Assembly: GCA_934463165.1 (NCBI GenBank)
Contig: CAKSJG010000026.1
Location: 1 to 39,690 of the forward strand
Direction: 5' to 3'
DNA from: an uncultured Clostridia bacterium
GTDB lineage: Bacteria > Bacillota > Clostridia > UMGS1810
Length of the DNA stretch: 39,690 nt
In this document: one piece after another, positions 14,956 through 23,551 of the stretch
Layout of the letters: each line of letters begins with the position of its first letter
Position numbering within the stretch: the stretch's first letter is position 1
The notes under the pieces: generated by a model
Databases searched by the model: none
What the model was told of the DNA's origin: nothing
The model's input: only the letters and a program-made list of their open reading frames with translations
Program-made: the position numbers and the translations under genes

Positions 14956-17847
14956 TTATTTATCAAGAATATATACTGCAACAACTCTCTTGTTATTTGA
15001 GAATACAATTGCCTGTGTAGCTTCTTCGGGGTTCGAATCAGCAAAATCAGCATATTTCTTAATTTCACCGGAAGATGGGGTCTCAAACTTCTTGGTCTTT
15101 GTATTATACTTAAAGTACGTAACGTTAGATCCCATTTCAATTGTCTGAATTCCTTCGGCATTGAATTTCTCATCACCGACAAAATACGGAATTGTATCAA
15201 TCGTCTTCGGCGAAGCATCTTCATTCAAATCATAGATAGTACCGCGGATTACCTGATAATATTTATCACCCGAGGTATCGTCTTTTCTGATGTGGTTCGG
15301 GTTGCCGTTCTGAACGGAACCTGTTTCCGCTGTGAGAGCGCCCTCGTAGTAAACCGTCTGAACATTTGTTATAAGGTCGTTATCGGTTGCAAACTTGATA
15401 ACGTCACCCGGCTGGAGCTTGGATACCTTATCCATAATATCGCTCTTGTCGGGGTCTACAACCTTTTCTTTAACATCTGCCGAGCCCGGCTGATAGTATG
15501 CAATCTTATAGGTTTCGCTTCCCTCGTGTGTATACTGAGATACGGACTCGATAAAGCTTACCGGTGTACCTGTGTTGATCTTTGTCGATGATGTCTGGTT
15601 CTTCTTAAGGTAGCAGATTACATATTTTGCAGTATTACCTGTCTCGATATCATAAGGCTCAACAACATAGCTGCCATCTTTGCTGAAATAGCTGTATGTT
15701 ACTTTCTTATATCCGGAATCATTTGTTAAATCATACGGAACAAGATATACAGCAGTTGAAGAATTCACCTTAAACTGTACGTTTTCACCCTTTTTAAATG
15801 AATAGGAATTGTATGTGAGTGAACCGCTGTTTGCAAACATTTCTTTATTTTCGTTAACAGAGTTGTTAAATCCGTAAGGAACAATCTTACCTGAGCTTAA
15901 GCTTTCGTTATCGATTGTTTCAAATGCCGAAAATACCGTCTCACCGTTTGAAGTGGATGTTGCATATCTGATCGGCTGAATTATAAAACCGTTTTCGGAT
16001 TCTTTACCGTTTATAGCTTTATAATTTTCTTTGAAATACTCAACTGCTCTTTCAGCAGTCATTGTTGTACCGTTAACCTTAACATTATCTTTGAGCTTGT
16101 ACTCAAGCTTTGTACTTCCGTTTAAGGTATTAACCTTAACCATAAGATCGGAGTTAACACCGCTGTTCTTGGTTGCATAAGCAATAAGAAGTCCGTAAGG
16201 ATTGGAGGAATCGGTTTTTTCATAGAATGTTATTCTGCCCTTATAGTCAAGATAGAACTTACCGCTGTCTCCTTTTGAGAACGAAACATCTACTGTTGAA
16301 CCGCCGTTATCGAGAAGATATTCAAAATACGGAGAAATTTCATATTCCTTACCGCCGATTTTTATATCATCATATCCGTCATTAGACATCTGATCTACAG
16401 TTCCGCTTACGTATGCCTTAGAGAAAACAATGTTTGTTCCTTCTGTTGTATCATACGGTATTGCAATACTTGCAACGGATTTTGCGGTAATTGCCGTAAG
16501 CGAAGAATTGGTTGCATTTCCGCCGGCTGTTGTGATTACCTTAACCGATTCAACATCATTTTCGTTAAGCTTAAGATCTTCAAGACCGGTTACGGCTTTA
16601 TTTTTATCATAAATAGTTGTAACTCCGCTTGTTGTGGAAGGAGTATTTACAAAATATGTTACATAGCTTGTAACAAAAGCAACTTCTACGGTTTTTGCAT
16701 TTCCGTCATTGCTGAGGAATGTTATATCACCCGAATCGATATTAAGGTATTTCTTAATAAATGTTGAATCTATCTTATCGGGAGAAACAACCTTACCGTT
16801 ATATACAACATAAAACTTATTACCGAATCTTAGAGTTGTTGTCTCGTCTTTATCCTGTGCGGTTTTATTTTCGTAATATTCGATAGAATTATCATCTATT
16901 TTTGCGATCTGCCAATCTTCTATGTCAATTTTGTTGTTGTCGGAAGATACTCTGACCTTTTTAAGGGGCTTCTTGTTTGAATCTTCATACGAAAATTCAA
17001 CATGATAACCTACAATTTCTTTAAGATCTTCATATTTGCAGTCGCCGAGTTCATAAAGCACACCGTCTATGAGAGCTTTGGTTCTTGTTACGTTTTCGCC
17101 CGTAAGAGAAAAATCAAGAACACCCTGAAGCACACCGTCGTCACTCTTGGAGTTATCCTTGGAATCTTTAAAGCTTGAATTACTGCCCGTACCTGTGCTT
17201 CCGCCGGAAATGTCTACGGAAGAGTATACCTTACATTCATACATCATATTATATATGAGCTGAGCAACAAGGCCTCTCGGAGCCGGTGAATCACCAAGTG
17301 CTACAGCACCCTTTGAAAGCCCCATCTGTACCGATACATCAAGGTAACCCTGATACCACGGTGTTTTGGTTGTATCAACAACGGGAGCATATCCGAGAGC
17401 ACATACAATCATTTTAACCGCTTCACCGTATGTTACGGGATTTGTCGGTCTGAATGTGAAAGTGCCGTTGCCTTCGTCATAACCGTTAACTATTTTTGCC
17501 TGTGCCGCATAAGCTATATAAGGTATTGCCCATGCACTTGATGAAGAACTGTCCGCAACATCCGTAAATGTTGTAGTAGTTGCCGTGAACTGCTGAGATG
17601 AAGGAGCACTTGCGATGGCAAGGAGCTTTGAAAATTCTGCACGGGTTATTGTATTTTCGGGTTTGAAAGTACCGTCTTCATAACCGTTGATTACACCTTC
17701 CTCAACAAGTTTAGTTATGGCTTTGTTATAAGGAGTGCTGTCGTTCACATCGGATAAACCGTCGGCAAATACCGAAAAGCTGAGCATCGATGTAACAACG
17801 AAAACAATCATTGTAAACAAAGCCGCGATGCGTTTACTTGTTTTCAT
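14956..17847 (-). CDS. Large secreted S-layer-homology (SLH) protein
   Basis: A 963-residue surface protein with a Sec signal peptide (about 1-29, hydrophobic core then FADG). Three SLH modules follow (about 30-75, 92-150 and 150-205), with signatures such as GYEDGTFKPENTITRAEF and GYDEGNGTFTFRPTNPVT. They anchor the protein to pyruvylated secondary wall polymer. The remaining ~750 residues are rich in Thr, Ser, Asp, Lys and Val with repeated beta-strand-like stretches. I recognise no enzyme motif, so it is probably an S-layer or surface scaffold protein. It is monocistronic with a strong promoter, and GGAGG precedes the ATG. Confidence 0.85.
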   Translation of the reverse strand: MKTSKRIAALFTMIVFVVTSMLSFSVFADGLSDVNDSTPYNKAITKLVEEGVINGYEDGTFKPENTITRAEFSKLLAIASAPSSQQFTATTTTFTDVADSSSSSAWAIPYIAYAAQAKIVNGYDEGNGTFTFRPTNPVTYGEAVKMIVCALGYAPVVDTTKTPWYQGYLDVSVQMGLSKGAVALGDSPAPRGLVAQLIYNMMYECKVYSSVDISGGSTGTGSNSSFKDSKDNSKSDDGVLQGVLDFSLTGENVTRTKALIDGVLYELGDCKYEDLKEIVGYHVEFSYEDSNKKPLKKVRVSSDNNKIDIEDWQIAKIDDNSIEYYENKTAQDKDETTTLRFGNKFYVVYNGKVVSPDKIDSTFIKKYLNIDSGDITFLSNDGNAKTVEVAFVTSYVTYFVNTPSTTSGVTTIYDKNKAVTGLEDLKLNENDVESVKVITTAGGNATNSSLTAITAKSVASIAIPYDTTEGTNIVFSKAYVSGTVDQMSNDGYDDIKIGGKEYEISPYFEYLLDNGGSTVDVSFSKGDSGKFYLDYKGRITFYEKTDSSNPYGLLIAYATKNSGVNSDLMVKVNTLNGSTKLEYKLKDNVKVNGTTMTAERAVEYFKENYKAINGKESENGFIIQPIRYATSTSNGETVFSAFETIDNESLSSGKIVPYGFNNSVNENKEMFANSGSLTYNSYSFKKGENVQFKVNSSTAVYLVPYDLTNDSGYKKVTYSYFSKDGSYVVEPYDIETGNTAKYVICYLKKNQTSSTKINTGTPVSFIESVSQYTHEGSETYKIAYYQPGSADVKEKVVDPDKSDIMDKVSKLQPGDVIKFATDNDLITNVQTVYYEGALTAETGSVQNGNPNHIRKDDTSGDKYYQVIRGTIYDLNEDASPKTIDTIPYFVGDEKFNAEGIQTIEMGSNVTYFKYNTKTKKFETPSSGEIKKYADFADSNPEEATQAIVFSNNKRVVAVYILDK

Positions 17848-17903
17848 TTTTATTACCTCCGTAATTTTTTAGATTTCTTTTTCAAGACACCTATTCATAT
17901 ATA

Positions 17904-17932
17904 ATTGTATCACCTAAATATACAATAGTCAA
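17904..17932 (-). promoter_or_regulatory. Promoter of the SLH protein gene
   Basis: On the minus strand, TTGACT (17932-17927) and TACAAT (17909-17904) are exactly 17 bases apart, 57 bases before the start codon. One mismatch in each box predicts a strong promoter, as expected for an abundant surface protein. Confidence 0.8.
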
Positions 17933-18031
17933 TATAAAAATTTTTTTGAAAAACAAATGTAACAATACGGAAACAAATTAAACACTCCAAAAAGCAAAAT
18001 AAACGTATCATCTTTAAATAATAAATCAAAA

Positions 18032-20245
18032 TTACATTCCGTTTAAAAATCTGTCAACAACAAGCTTACGGAATCCGGGAGAAAGGCTTGCAAAATATGC
18101 GGTAAAACCGGTTACTCTTACCACAAGATCCGGATAGGCCTCCGGGTTTTTGTCTGCTTCCATAAGCTTTTCACCGTCTAATACATTTATGTTTATAAGC
18201 GTACCGCCCTGCTTGAAGTGACCTTCTATTAGTGCAAGAACCGTATCCACTCCCTTTTCGTCCGCCGAAACATGGGGATCAAATTCAATCTGCAGCGGAG
18301 CCGTGTTACCGTATCCGCACTGAACGGATGCAATACCGTTTGACTGTGCCGTAGGCGCACCGTCGGATCTGAAATGCGGATTTGGATTTGCACCGTGAGA
18401 AATCGGTTCGCCGCTTTTTCTTCCGTTAGGTGTTGGCCCTACCTTAGAACCGTATTCTATTGTCCGTGCCCAAGAAAACCACCCCGGCACAAGCTGTCTG
18501 CCGTTCGGCATCTTTTGAGCGCGGATATTTTTCACCCATGAATTTGTAAGCCTGACTGCCCACTCATCCGATACCGTACCCCCATGACAGTATTTAGGTG
18601 ATGAACTTAGCATAAGGCGAATCCTTTCATCGGAAAAGTTACTGTCCAGCGCTTCGTAAAGTTCATCCCACGTAATCATTTTTTCATCTTCTATTCTTGT
18701 TTGCATTGCACCGAATGAATCGGCAACAACAGCGAGTCCTGCACCGTCAACGCCTATGGTATAAAGCTCTGCACACCGCGATATATCCTCACCGAGCTCC
18801 AAGCTGTTTTTCATCATAAGATTCATAATGAGCTCCGGAGTTACCTCCCATTGATGATCAAGATGCAGACTTATTCCCTTTGCAGTGGTGTCAATTGCAA
18901 TTTTAAGGTGTTTTTCATAAAATTCAAACAACCTTTCACATGTTTTTTCTTTTTCACCGCGCAATTCACCCAGTGCAACTTCAAAAACCTTTGCAATGTT
19001 TATTTTTACGGTATCATTCATAGGAAATTCTCTGCCGGGAACGCACATCCAGTTGCATCCCACTGCAATTCTCTCCCTTGCGGTTTTCTTATCCGCACCT
19101 GTTTTCATATATCCCTCGCAAAGAGCCTTATCGTTGCAGAATCTCGGCCAGCCGTTTTTATTTTTAATAAGATAATATACAGCCCTTTTCAAAAATTTCT
19201 TATCGCAGTTTTCATGCACCCTTACAGTAAGATTGCAAGCAATATTTATACTGTCGGCAGCGTCCAGAATCAGATACGAAAGGTGATTTGTCATGTCGGA
19301 GTCATTTTCGTCAACACCCGAAATCTGATAATAATGCGGATCGATTAAAAGAAGATTTGCAATGAGAAATTTGGCTGTATCATCATCTAAAATACCGTTT
19401 TTAATATCATTTTCATAATACGGCAAAAGAAGCGTATCAAGCTGAAATCCGGCACCGTCACGGGTGTAAATTCTTGATGCACAGTTAAAAAATGCCGCCC
19501 ATTGACATGCTTCATGAAAAGTTTTCGGTGCATCCAAGCGGATATTTTTGCATACTTCAAGCATTTTTTCAAGACTTTTAAGTATTTCGGAGCGGCTTTC
19601 GCCCGGTATCATCTCTTTGATTTTTGCAATATGTCTGTCTATAAACGCAATTATTGCACGGACGCACTTTTCTTCCGCATCATAAAAATCATTTTTATCG
19701 GGATTGATTTTTCTGTACTTTTCTATCTTGTCCAAAAATCCGCCGAAACCAAGCTCAAACCCTATGCGGTAATCACAAGCAAAATGTGCGTCACCGTCTA
19801 TACCGGTCTGAATATTGTACTTCTCCTGCAGCGGCTTTAATTCATCATACGGGAAGCGCTGTTCATCCCAGCGTTTGCTCCATTGATCCGTTGATGACTT
19901 CATAAGCTCCATAATTTTCGGACGCTTTTTAAGCCAATCGGGAAGATAGTGAACGTCTCCGCGGTAATTTACAAGCATGTCGCGCCATCTGCCGCAGAGC
20001 ATTTCCATCGGATCAACATAAGACTCATGCGCATTAATTACACGGCAAAAATTTTCGCTCATGCCATCATATCCGTAAAAGCTGCCGTTTGAACTGTTAT
20101 ACCACGGTGTGATTTCGTAGCCGTCTGAAATCGGCACCGTACCGAAATCGTCAAGATCGGTATATCCGTTTTGTTTTTTCTTTTCAAGCGTATGGCGGAT
20201 TTTGGTTTCACGCATTGATTTTAATCTGTCAGCGTATGTAAGCAT
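18032..20245 (-). CDS. Glycyl radical enzyme of unassigned function
   Basis: The 737-residue protein belongs to the pyruvate formate-lyase/diol dehydratase superfamily. The glycyl radical loop RVTGFTAYF places the radical at G713, 25 residues from the C-terminus. The thiyl cysteine lies in AVGCNWMCVPG (C397, with a second Cys at 401), and HFKQGGTLININV is the usual strand before the radical loop. Characterised dehydratases and lyases (glycerol, choline, hydroxyproline, isethionate) carry CxE here. This one has C-N-W, so the usual glutamate base is missing; it also lacks the CC pair of PFL. The ATG at 20245 has AAGGAG 10 bases upstream; a TTG at 20252-20254 is too close to that site. It overlaps its activase gene by 17 bp and is last in the operon. 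The substrate is probably sugar-like, from context only. Confidence 0.85.
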   Translation of the reverse strand: MLTYADRLKSMRETKIRHTLEKKKQNGYTDLDDFGTVPISDGYEITPWYNSSNGSFYGYDGMSENFCRVINAHESYVDPMEMLCGRWRDMLVNYRGDVHYLPDWLKKRPKIMELMKSSTDQWSKRWDEQRFPYDELKPLQEKYNIQTGIDGDAHFACDYRIGFELGFGGFLDKIEKYRKINPDKNDFYDAEEKCVRAIIAFIDRHIAKIKEMIPGESRSEILKSLEKMLEVCKNIRLDAPKTFHEACQWAAFFNCASRIYTRDGAGFQLDTLLLPYYENDIKNGILDDDTAKFLIANLLLIDPHYYQISGVDENDSDMTNHLSYLILDAADSINIACNLTVRVHENCDKKFLKRAVYYLIKNKNGWPRFCNDKALCEGYMKTGADKKTARERIAVGCNWMCVPGREFPMNDTVKINIAKVFEVALGELRGEKEKTCERLFEFYEKHLKIAIDTTAKGISLHLDHQWEVTPELIMNLMMKNSLELGEDISRCAELYTIGVDGAGLAVVADSFGAMQTRIEDEKMITWDELYEALDSNFSDERIRLMLSSSPKYCHGGTVSDEWAVRLTNSWVKNIRAQKMPNGRQLVPGWFSWARTIEYGSKVGPTPNGRKSGEPISHGANPNPHFRSDGAPTAQSNGIASVQCGYGNTAPLQIEFDPHVSADEKGVDTVLALIEGHFKQGGTLININVLDGEKLMEADKNPEAYPDLVVRVTGFTAYFASLSPGFRKLVVDRFLNGM

Positions 20246-20996
20246 ATTTTTCAAGCTCCTTCATATATTCTTTTGACGGTACGCTAAAGCCGTCATTTTT
20301 CAGTCCGAGTGCTGCTCTTTTTGAATTTCCCAGAGGATGATACGGCAAAAGCTCATACCTTTTTACATTTTTCAGCGTTTTTAAAAATGCGGATATACAG
20401 TCAATTTCCTGATTGATTTCGGGAATAACGGGTGTACGTGCAATAATCGGTATATCAAGCGTGTTAAGCATTTTAAAATTTTTGATTATTTTTTCATTAC
20501 CTGCTCCGGTATATTTCCTGTGCAAATCACTATTCCAAATTTTAAGATCTGCCATAACAAAATCAAGCTTTTTAAAAATATTTTCATCATAATATGTAAG
20601 CGAAGTTTCAATTGCCGAATTTATCCCGTTTTCTTTGCATTTATCTATACATTCGTTCAAAAATTCCCTCTGTGCAAGCGGTTCTCCGCCGGAAAATGTC
20701 ACGCCGCCGTCAGCTCCGTAATACGCTGTATCGGGCATTACCTCTGCCAAGACATCATCTGCCGACATTTCTTTTCCGCAAATTACCCTTGCTCCCGAAA
20801 AACATCCCTCTGCACATTTTCCACAGTGAATACACTTTTCGGGATACATCAATACTTCCTTTTTAAATTCTATACATTCCGGATTATGACACCAACTGCA
20901 TTTAAGCGGACATCCTTTAAAAAATACGGTAGTCCTGATGCCTTTGCCGTCATGAACGGACGCTCTTTGTATATCGGCAACCAACCCGATTTTCAT
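20229..20996 (-). CDS. Glycyl radical enzyme activase (radical SAM)
   Basis: This 255-residue radical SAM protein installs the glycyl radical on its partner. The [4Fe-4S] cluster motif is C29-x3-C33-x2-C36 (CPLKCSWCHNPE), followed by the SAM-binding segment VTFSGGEPL (about 99-107). Between them is a single ferredoxin-like motif, C55-x2-C58-x2-C61-x3-C65. PflA has none and most other activases have two, so this is an intermediate form. Its start overlaps the preceding oxidoreductase stop as TAATG, and its end overlaps the GRE gene, so all three are coupled. The pairing with the adjacent GRE is secure by context. Confidence 0.93.
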   Translation of the reverse strand: MKIGLVADIQRASVHDGKGIRTTVFFKGCPLKCSWCHNPECIEFKKEVLMYPEKCIHCGKCAEGCFSGARVICGKEMSADDVLAEVMPDTAYYGADGGVTFSGGEPLAQREFLNECIDKCKENGINSAIETSLTYYDENIFKKLDFVMADLKIWNSDLHRKYTGAGNEKIIKNFKMLNTLDIPIIARTPVIPEINQEIDCISAFLKTLKNVKRYELLPYHPLGNSKRAALGLKNDGFSVPSKEYMKELEKYAYIR

Positions 20997-22090
20997 TATA
21001 TCCCCTCCGCATTTCCGCTTTCGGAAGAACGAATTACCGCATCAAGAAGCTCCATTATCTTTATATTTTCCGAAAGTGTAAGCACACTCAGTACGGGATC
21101 ACCTGTCCTTATATGATTTGCAAGGTGTGACGGCATGTTTCTGAATTTATTTTCAAATTCAAAAGAAGGTAATTCAACCTCTTTTCCGTATATGTCATAT
21201 GCTTTTACATCCGGTGAGTTTTCCGCTCCGCCCGTACAGGTTATCACACCCTCCGAACACATAACCATCGGTCCCGACGGGATAACCGCTCTCGGAGTAG
21301 TCCATGTTCCCTCAATAACCGACATTTTATCATCATATTTTATAATTGCCGCAAAATTGTCGTCGGTATCACCAAACGGAGTATTAAGATTTTCACCGAC
21401 AGACACAACGCTTTTCGCCCCGTCGCCCATAAACCATTCCGTAAAAAGGCATCCGTAGCATGCAATATCCAAAAATACACCGCCGCCGTATTTTTTGTTA
21501 TGCCACCATGTCTTGCTTCTTTGTTCATCTGTCATCTCTTCGGCATTTTCGCTCACACCTCTGTGTTTTGCGCCCTTGCCGAGAGGACCTGTATGACCGT
21601 TAATATATCGGAGTTTAAGCGGTTCTCCGACAATTTTTGCGTCAAGCGCCGCTTTCATTTTATGTATGTAATCTCTCCATACAACCGGCCAGTTTACAAA
21701 TGCCTCAATTCCGTATTTTTCCACGTTCTTTTCAATTTTTTTTGCATCAGCAAGACTTGATGCTATCGGTTTTTCGATAGAAATATTAATATGCCTTTTT
21801 GCACATTCTTCAGCTATTTCGAATTTCAGTGAATTTTCACACATTATGAACGCATAATCAGGTTTTAGTTCATCAAGCATTTTTTTGTAGTCATCATATA
21901 TATTTGAACAGTAGTTTTTTCGTACATTTTCAAGGTTCCAGCCTGCAGTATATCGCAAATCAGGAATTCTTTCTTCTCCTGCATTCACATCTGCCGCACC
22001 GACAAGTTCAAAATCTTCTTGTTCGGATATATATAACGCAACCTCATTTACATGCATATGCGCAAATCCTATTATTACTGATTTAATCAT
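20996..22090 (-). CDS. Gfo/Idh/MocA-family oxidoreductase (type B)
   Basis: This 364-residue NAD(P)-dependent dehydrogenase has an N-terminal Rossmann fold (VIIGFAHMHV) and the cofactor-site motif EKP (106-108). The substrate domain contains NWP, KTWWHNKKYGGG and LDIACYGC. Four residues after the conserved Asp (D208), where most sugar dehydrogenases of this family have the catalytic His, there is Tyr212. The same substitution occurs in its paralogue at 23552-24640. A GTG at 22102 is open, but AGAGGTGG there acts as ribosome binding site for the ATG at 22090. It is coupled to the activase by TAATG. It presumably oxidises or reduces the substrate or product of the GRE. Confidence 0.85.
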   Translation of the reverse strand: MIKSVIIGFAHMHVNEVALYISEQEDFELVGAADVNAGEERIPDLRYTAGWNLENVRKNYCSNIYDDYKKMLDELKPDYAFIMCENSLKFEIAEECAKRHINISIEKPIASSLADAKKIEKNVEKYGIEAFVNWPVVWRDYIHKMKAALDAKIVGEPLKLRYINGHTGPLGKGAKHRGVSENAEEMTDEQRSKTWWHNKKYGGGVFLDIACYGCLFTEWFMGDGAKSVVSVGENLNTPFGDTDDNFAAIIKYDDKMSVIEGTWTTPRAVIPSGPMVMCSEGVITCTGGAENSPDVKAYDIYGKEVELPSFEFENKFRNMPSHLANHIRTGDPVLSVLTLSENIKIMELLDAVIRSSESGNAEGI

Positions 22091-22105
22091 TATTTTATCC
22101 ACCTC

Positions 22106-23227
22106 TTATTTTTCAAGCTCACAGGATCTTACCTCCCTGCCGAGCTGTGCCGATTTATAAAAACACTCTATTGCTTTTGTAACCTCAAGATTCTGATTTT
22201 CTTTTATAAGATATTCTTCATGACCTGCAAGAGTATTCATTATATTCCGATACATATATCTGTGCTGTTCAAATGCAGCACCTTTGTATTTACCGTTATC
22301 AAACCATTTCATATCACACTCAGACTGATATCTGCCGATATTTTTATACAGTTTTTCTCCGTTTACCGAAAGACCGCCCCTGTCACCGCAAATTACCATA
22401 TCCAAATTTGTTGTCGGCAAATTAATTGCCCATGAAAATTTAAAATTAACACTCATTCCACCATCAAGCCGCATAAATCCTGTTGCGAAATCCTCAACGT
22501 TAAATTCACGGTAATCATACGGACGCGGTGTGAATGTTCCGTCATATGCTCCGCTTTCTGCGATACTCAAAAGCACTTCATCACCTCGATTGGCAATTTT
22601 TGTGTATGCACTGCCCGACACGGCTTCGACCTTTTTATCACCGACTATCCACAATAGCGAATCGATAAGATGAACTCCGAGATCACAGAACGGTCCGCCG
22701 AAATTATGTTCTTTCATATGAAACATTCCCCATGTCGGAATGCCTATTCTCCTGATAAATTCTATATCCGAAAAATACACATCGCCAAGCTCGCCGGAAT
22801 CTACCAGCTCCTTTGACTGTTGCATGTAGTTTCTCCAACGCATACACTGACACGGAAAAAGCATTTTTCCGCATTCCTTTGCCGTCTGCCACATTTCTTT
22901 TGCGTCAGCAAGAGTCAGCGCCATGGGTTTTTCGCATGCAACATGCGCGCCCGAGCGAAGCGCCCTTATTGTCCATTCCTTATGATACATATTCGGTGTG
23001 CATACCGCCACAAAATCAGGGTTCACTTCATCAAGCATTTTCTGCGGATCTGTATACCACTTTTCAACTCCATGTCTTTTTGCTGTTTCCGCTGCTGCAT
23101 TTTCTCGTATATCGGCAACTGCCGCAACGTCTATAAGCCCTTCTTCTCTGAGTATGTTAAGAGCAGGAAAATGCGCGCTGTTTGCTATCATACCCGTTCC
23201 TATTATTGCAACCTTTAATTTATTCAT
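22106..23227 (-). CDS. Gfo/Idh/MocA-family oxidoreductase (type A)
   Basis: The 373-residue dehydrogenase shows VAIIGTGMIA for nucleotide binding, EKP (99-101) and the D182-LGV-H186 pair, i.e. the full classical set of catalytic residues. A shared block RRIGIPTWGMFHMKEHNFGG identifies it as a paralogue of the gene at 26804-27880. It is the first gene of the four-gene run ending with the GRE, 15 bp before the type B gene. GGGAGGA precedes the ATG, and an upstream gene-free stretch holds a possible promoter. Substrate unknown; family members act on sugars, inositols and amino sugars. Confidence 0.88.
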   Translation of the reverse strand: MNKLKVAIIGTGMIANSAHFPALNILREEGLIDVAAVADIRENAAAETAKRHGVEKWYTDPQKMLDEVNPDFVAVCTPNMYHKEWTIRALRSGAHVACEKPMALTLADAKEMWQTAKECGKMLFPCQCMRWRNYMQQSKELVDSGELGDVYFSDIEFIRRIGIPTWGMFHMKEHNFGGPFCDLGVHLIDSLLWIVGDKKVEAVSGSAYTKIANRGDEVLLSIAESGAYDGTFTPRPYDYREFNVEDFATGFMRLDGGMSVNFKFSWAINLPTTNLDMVICGDRGGLSVNGEKLYKNIGRYQSECDMKWFDNGKYKGAAFEQHRYMYRNIMNTLAGHEEYLIKENQNLEVTKAIECFYKSAQLGREVRSCELEK

Positions 23228-23321
23228 AATACTTCCTCCCTGAATTATTTCATTTGGTTAATTGTAAATATCCGATTTAATGCACATTATGCGATACTGT
23301 TTTATTTACATTTTCTCCAAT

Positions 23322-23351
23322 ACAAATAAACAGATAAAAATGTTTATTTGT
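23322..23351. repeat. Perfect 11 bp inverted repeat in the operon leader
   Basis: ACAAATAAACA (23322-23332) and TGTTTATTTGT (23341-23351) pair perfectly around an 8 nt loop. It stands 95 bases before the start of the type A gene, within the region 23228-23551 where no gene is seen. It may be an operator, a leader hairpin, or the end of the upstream transcript; there is no proper T-run. Confidence 0.45.
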
Positions 23352-23355
23352 TATC

Positions 23356-23377
23356 GGAACGGTGTGGGCACCGTTCC
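23356..23377. repeat. Short hairpin repeat, copy 1 (GGAACG-TG type)
   Basis: GGAACGGTG and CACCGTTCC form a perfect 9 bp stem with a 4 nt loop (TGGG). A related hairpin with the same outer arms (GGAACG...CGTTCC) lies 106 bases away at 23483-23504. The shared arms and compact size suggest a REP-type dispersed palindrome. Confidence 0.6.
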
Positions 23378-23446
23378 CTACTTAGTCATTGTTAAATATA
23401 TGCAATTTAATAAATAGAATCATATTAGTTGATTTCGTTTAAGAAA

Positions 23447-23475
23447 ATACAATTAATAGGAACTATAACTGTCAA
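23447..23475 (-). promoter_or_regulatory. Possible promoter for the GRE operon
   Basis: On the minus strand TTGACA (23475-23470) is a perfect -35 box, with TTGTAT (23452-23447) 17 bases on as a weak -10. It would start a transcript about 210 bases before the type A oxidoreductase gene, through both inverted repeats. The poor -10 box could mean activator dependence. Confidence 0.35.
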
Positions 23476-23482
23476 TCTATCG

Positions 23483-23504
23483 GGAACGCTGACCACAGCG
23501 TTCC
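23483..23504. repeat. Short hairpin repeat, copy 2 (GGAACG-TG type)
   Basis: GGAACGCTG and CAGCGTTCC form a perfect 9 bp stem around ACCA. It resembles the hairpin at 23356-23377, with compensatory changes in the inner stem (GTG/CAC versus CTG/CAG), so pairing is conserved while sequence changes. It lies 48 bases after the stop of the gene at 23552 and may also help end that transcript. Confidence 0.6.
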
Positions 23505-23551
23505 GTAAAAATTCACCCGCATTTTTACATTTTTATTTTACAACAGCCTAT

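Noticed and set aside
20246..20254. TTG start for the glycyl radical enzyme
   Set aside because: Only one base separates it from the AAGGAG site, whereas the ATG at 20245 has proper spacing.
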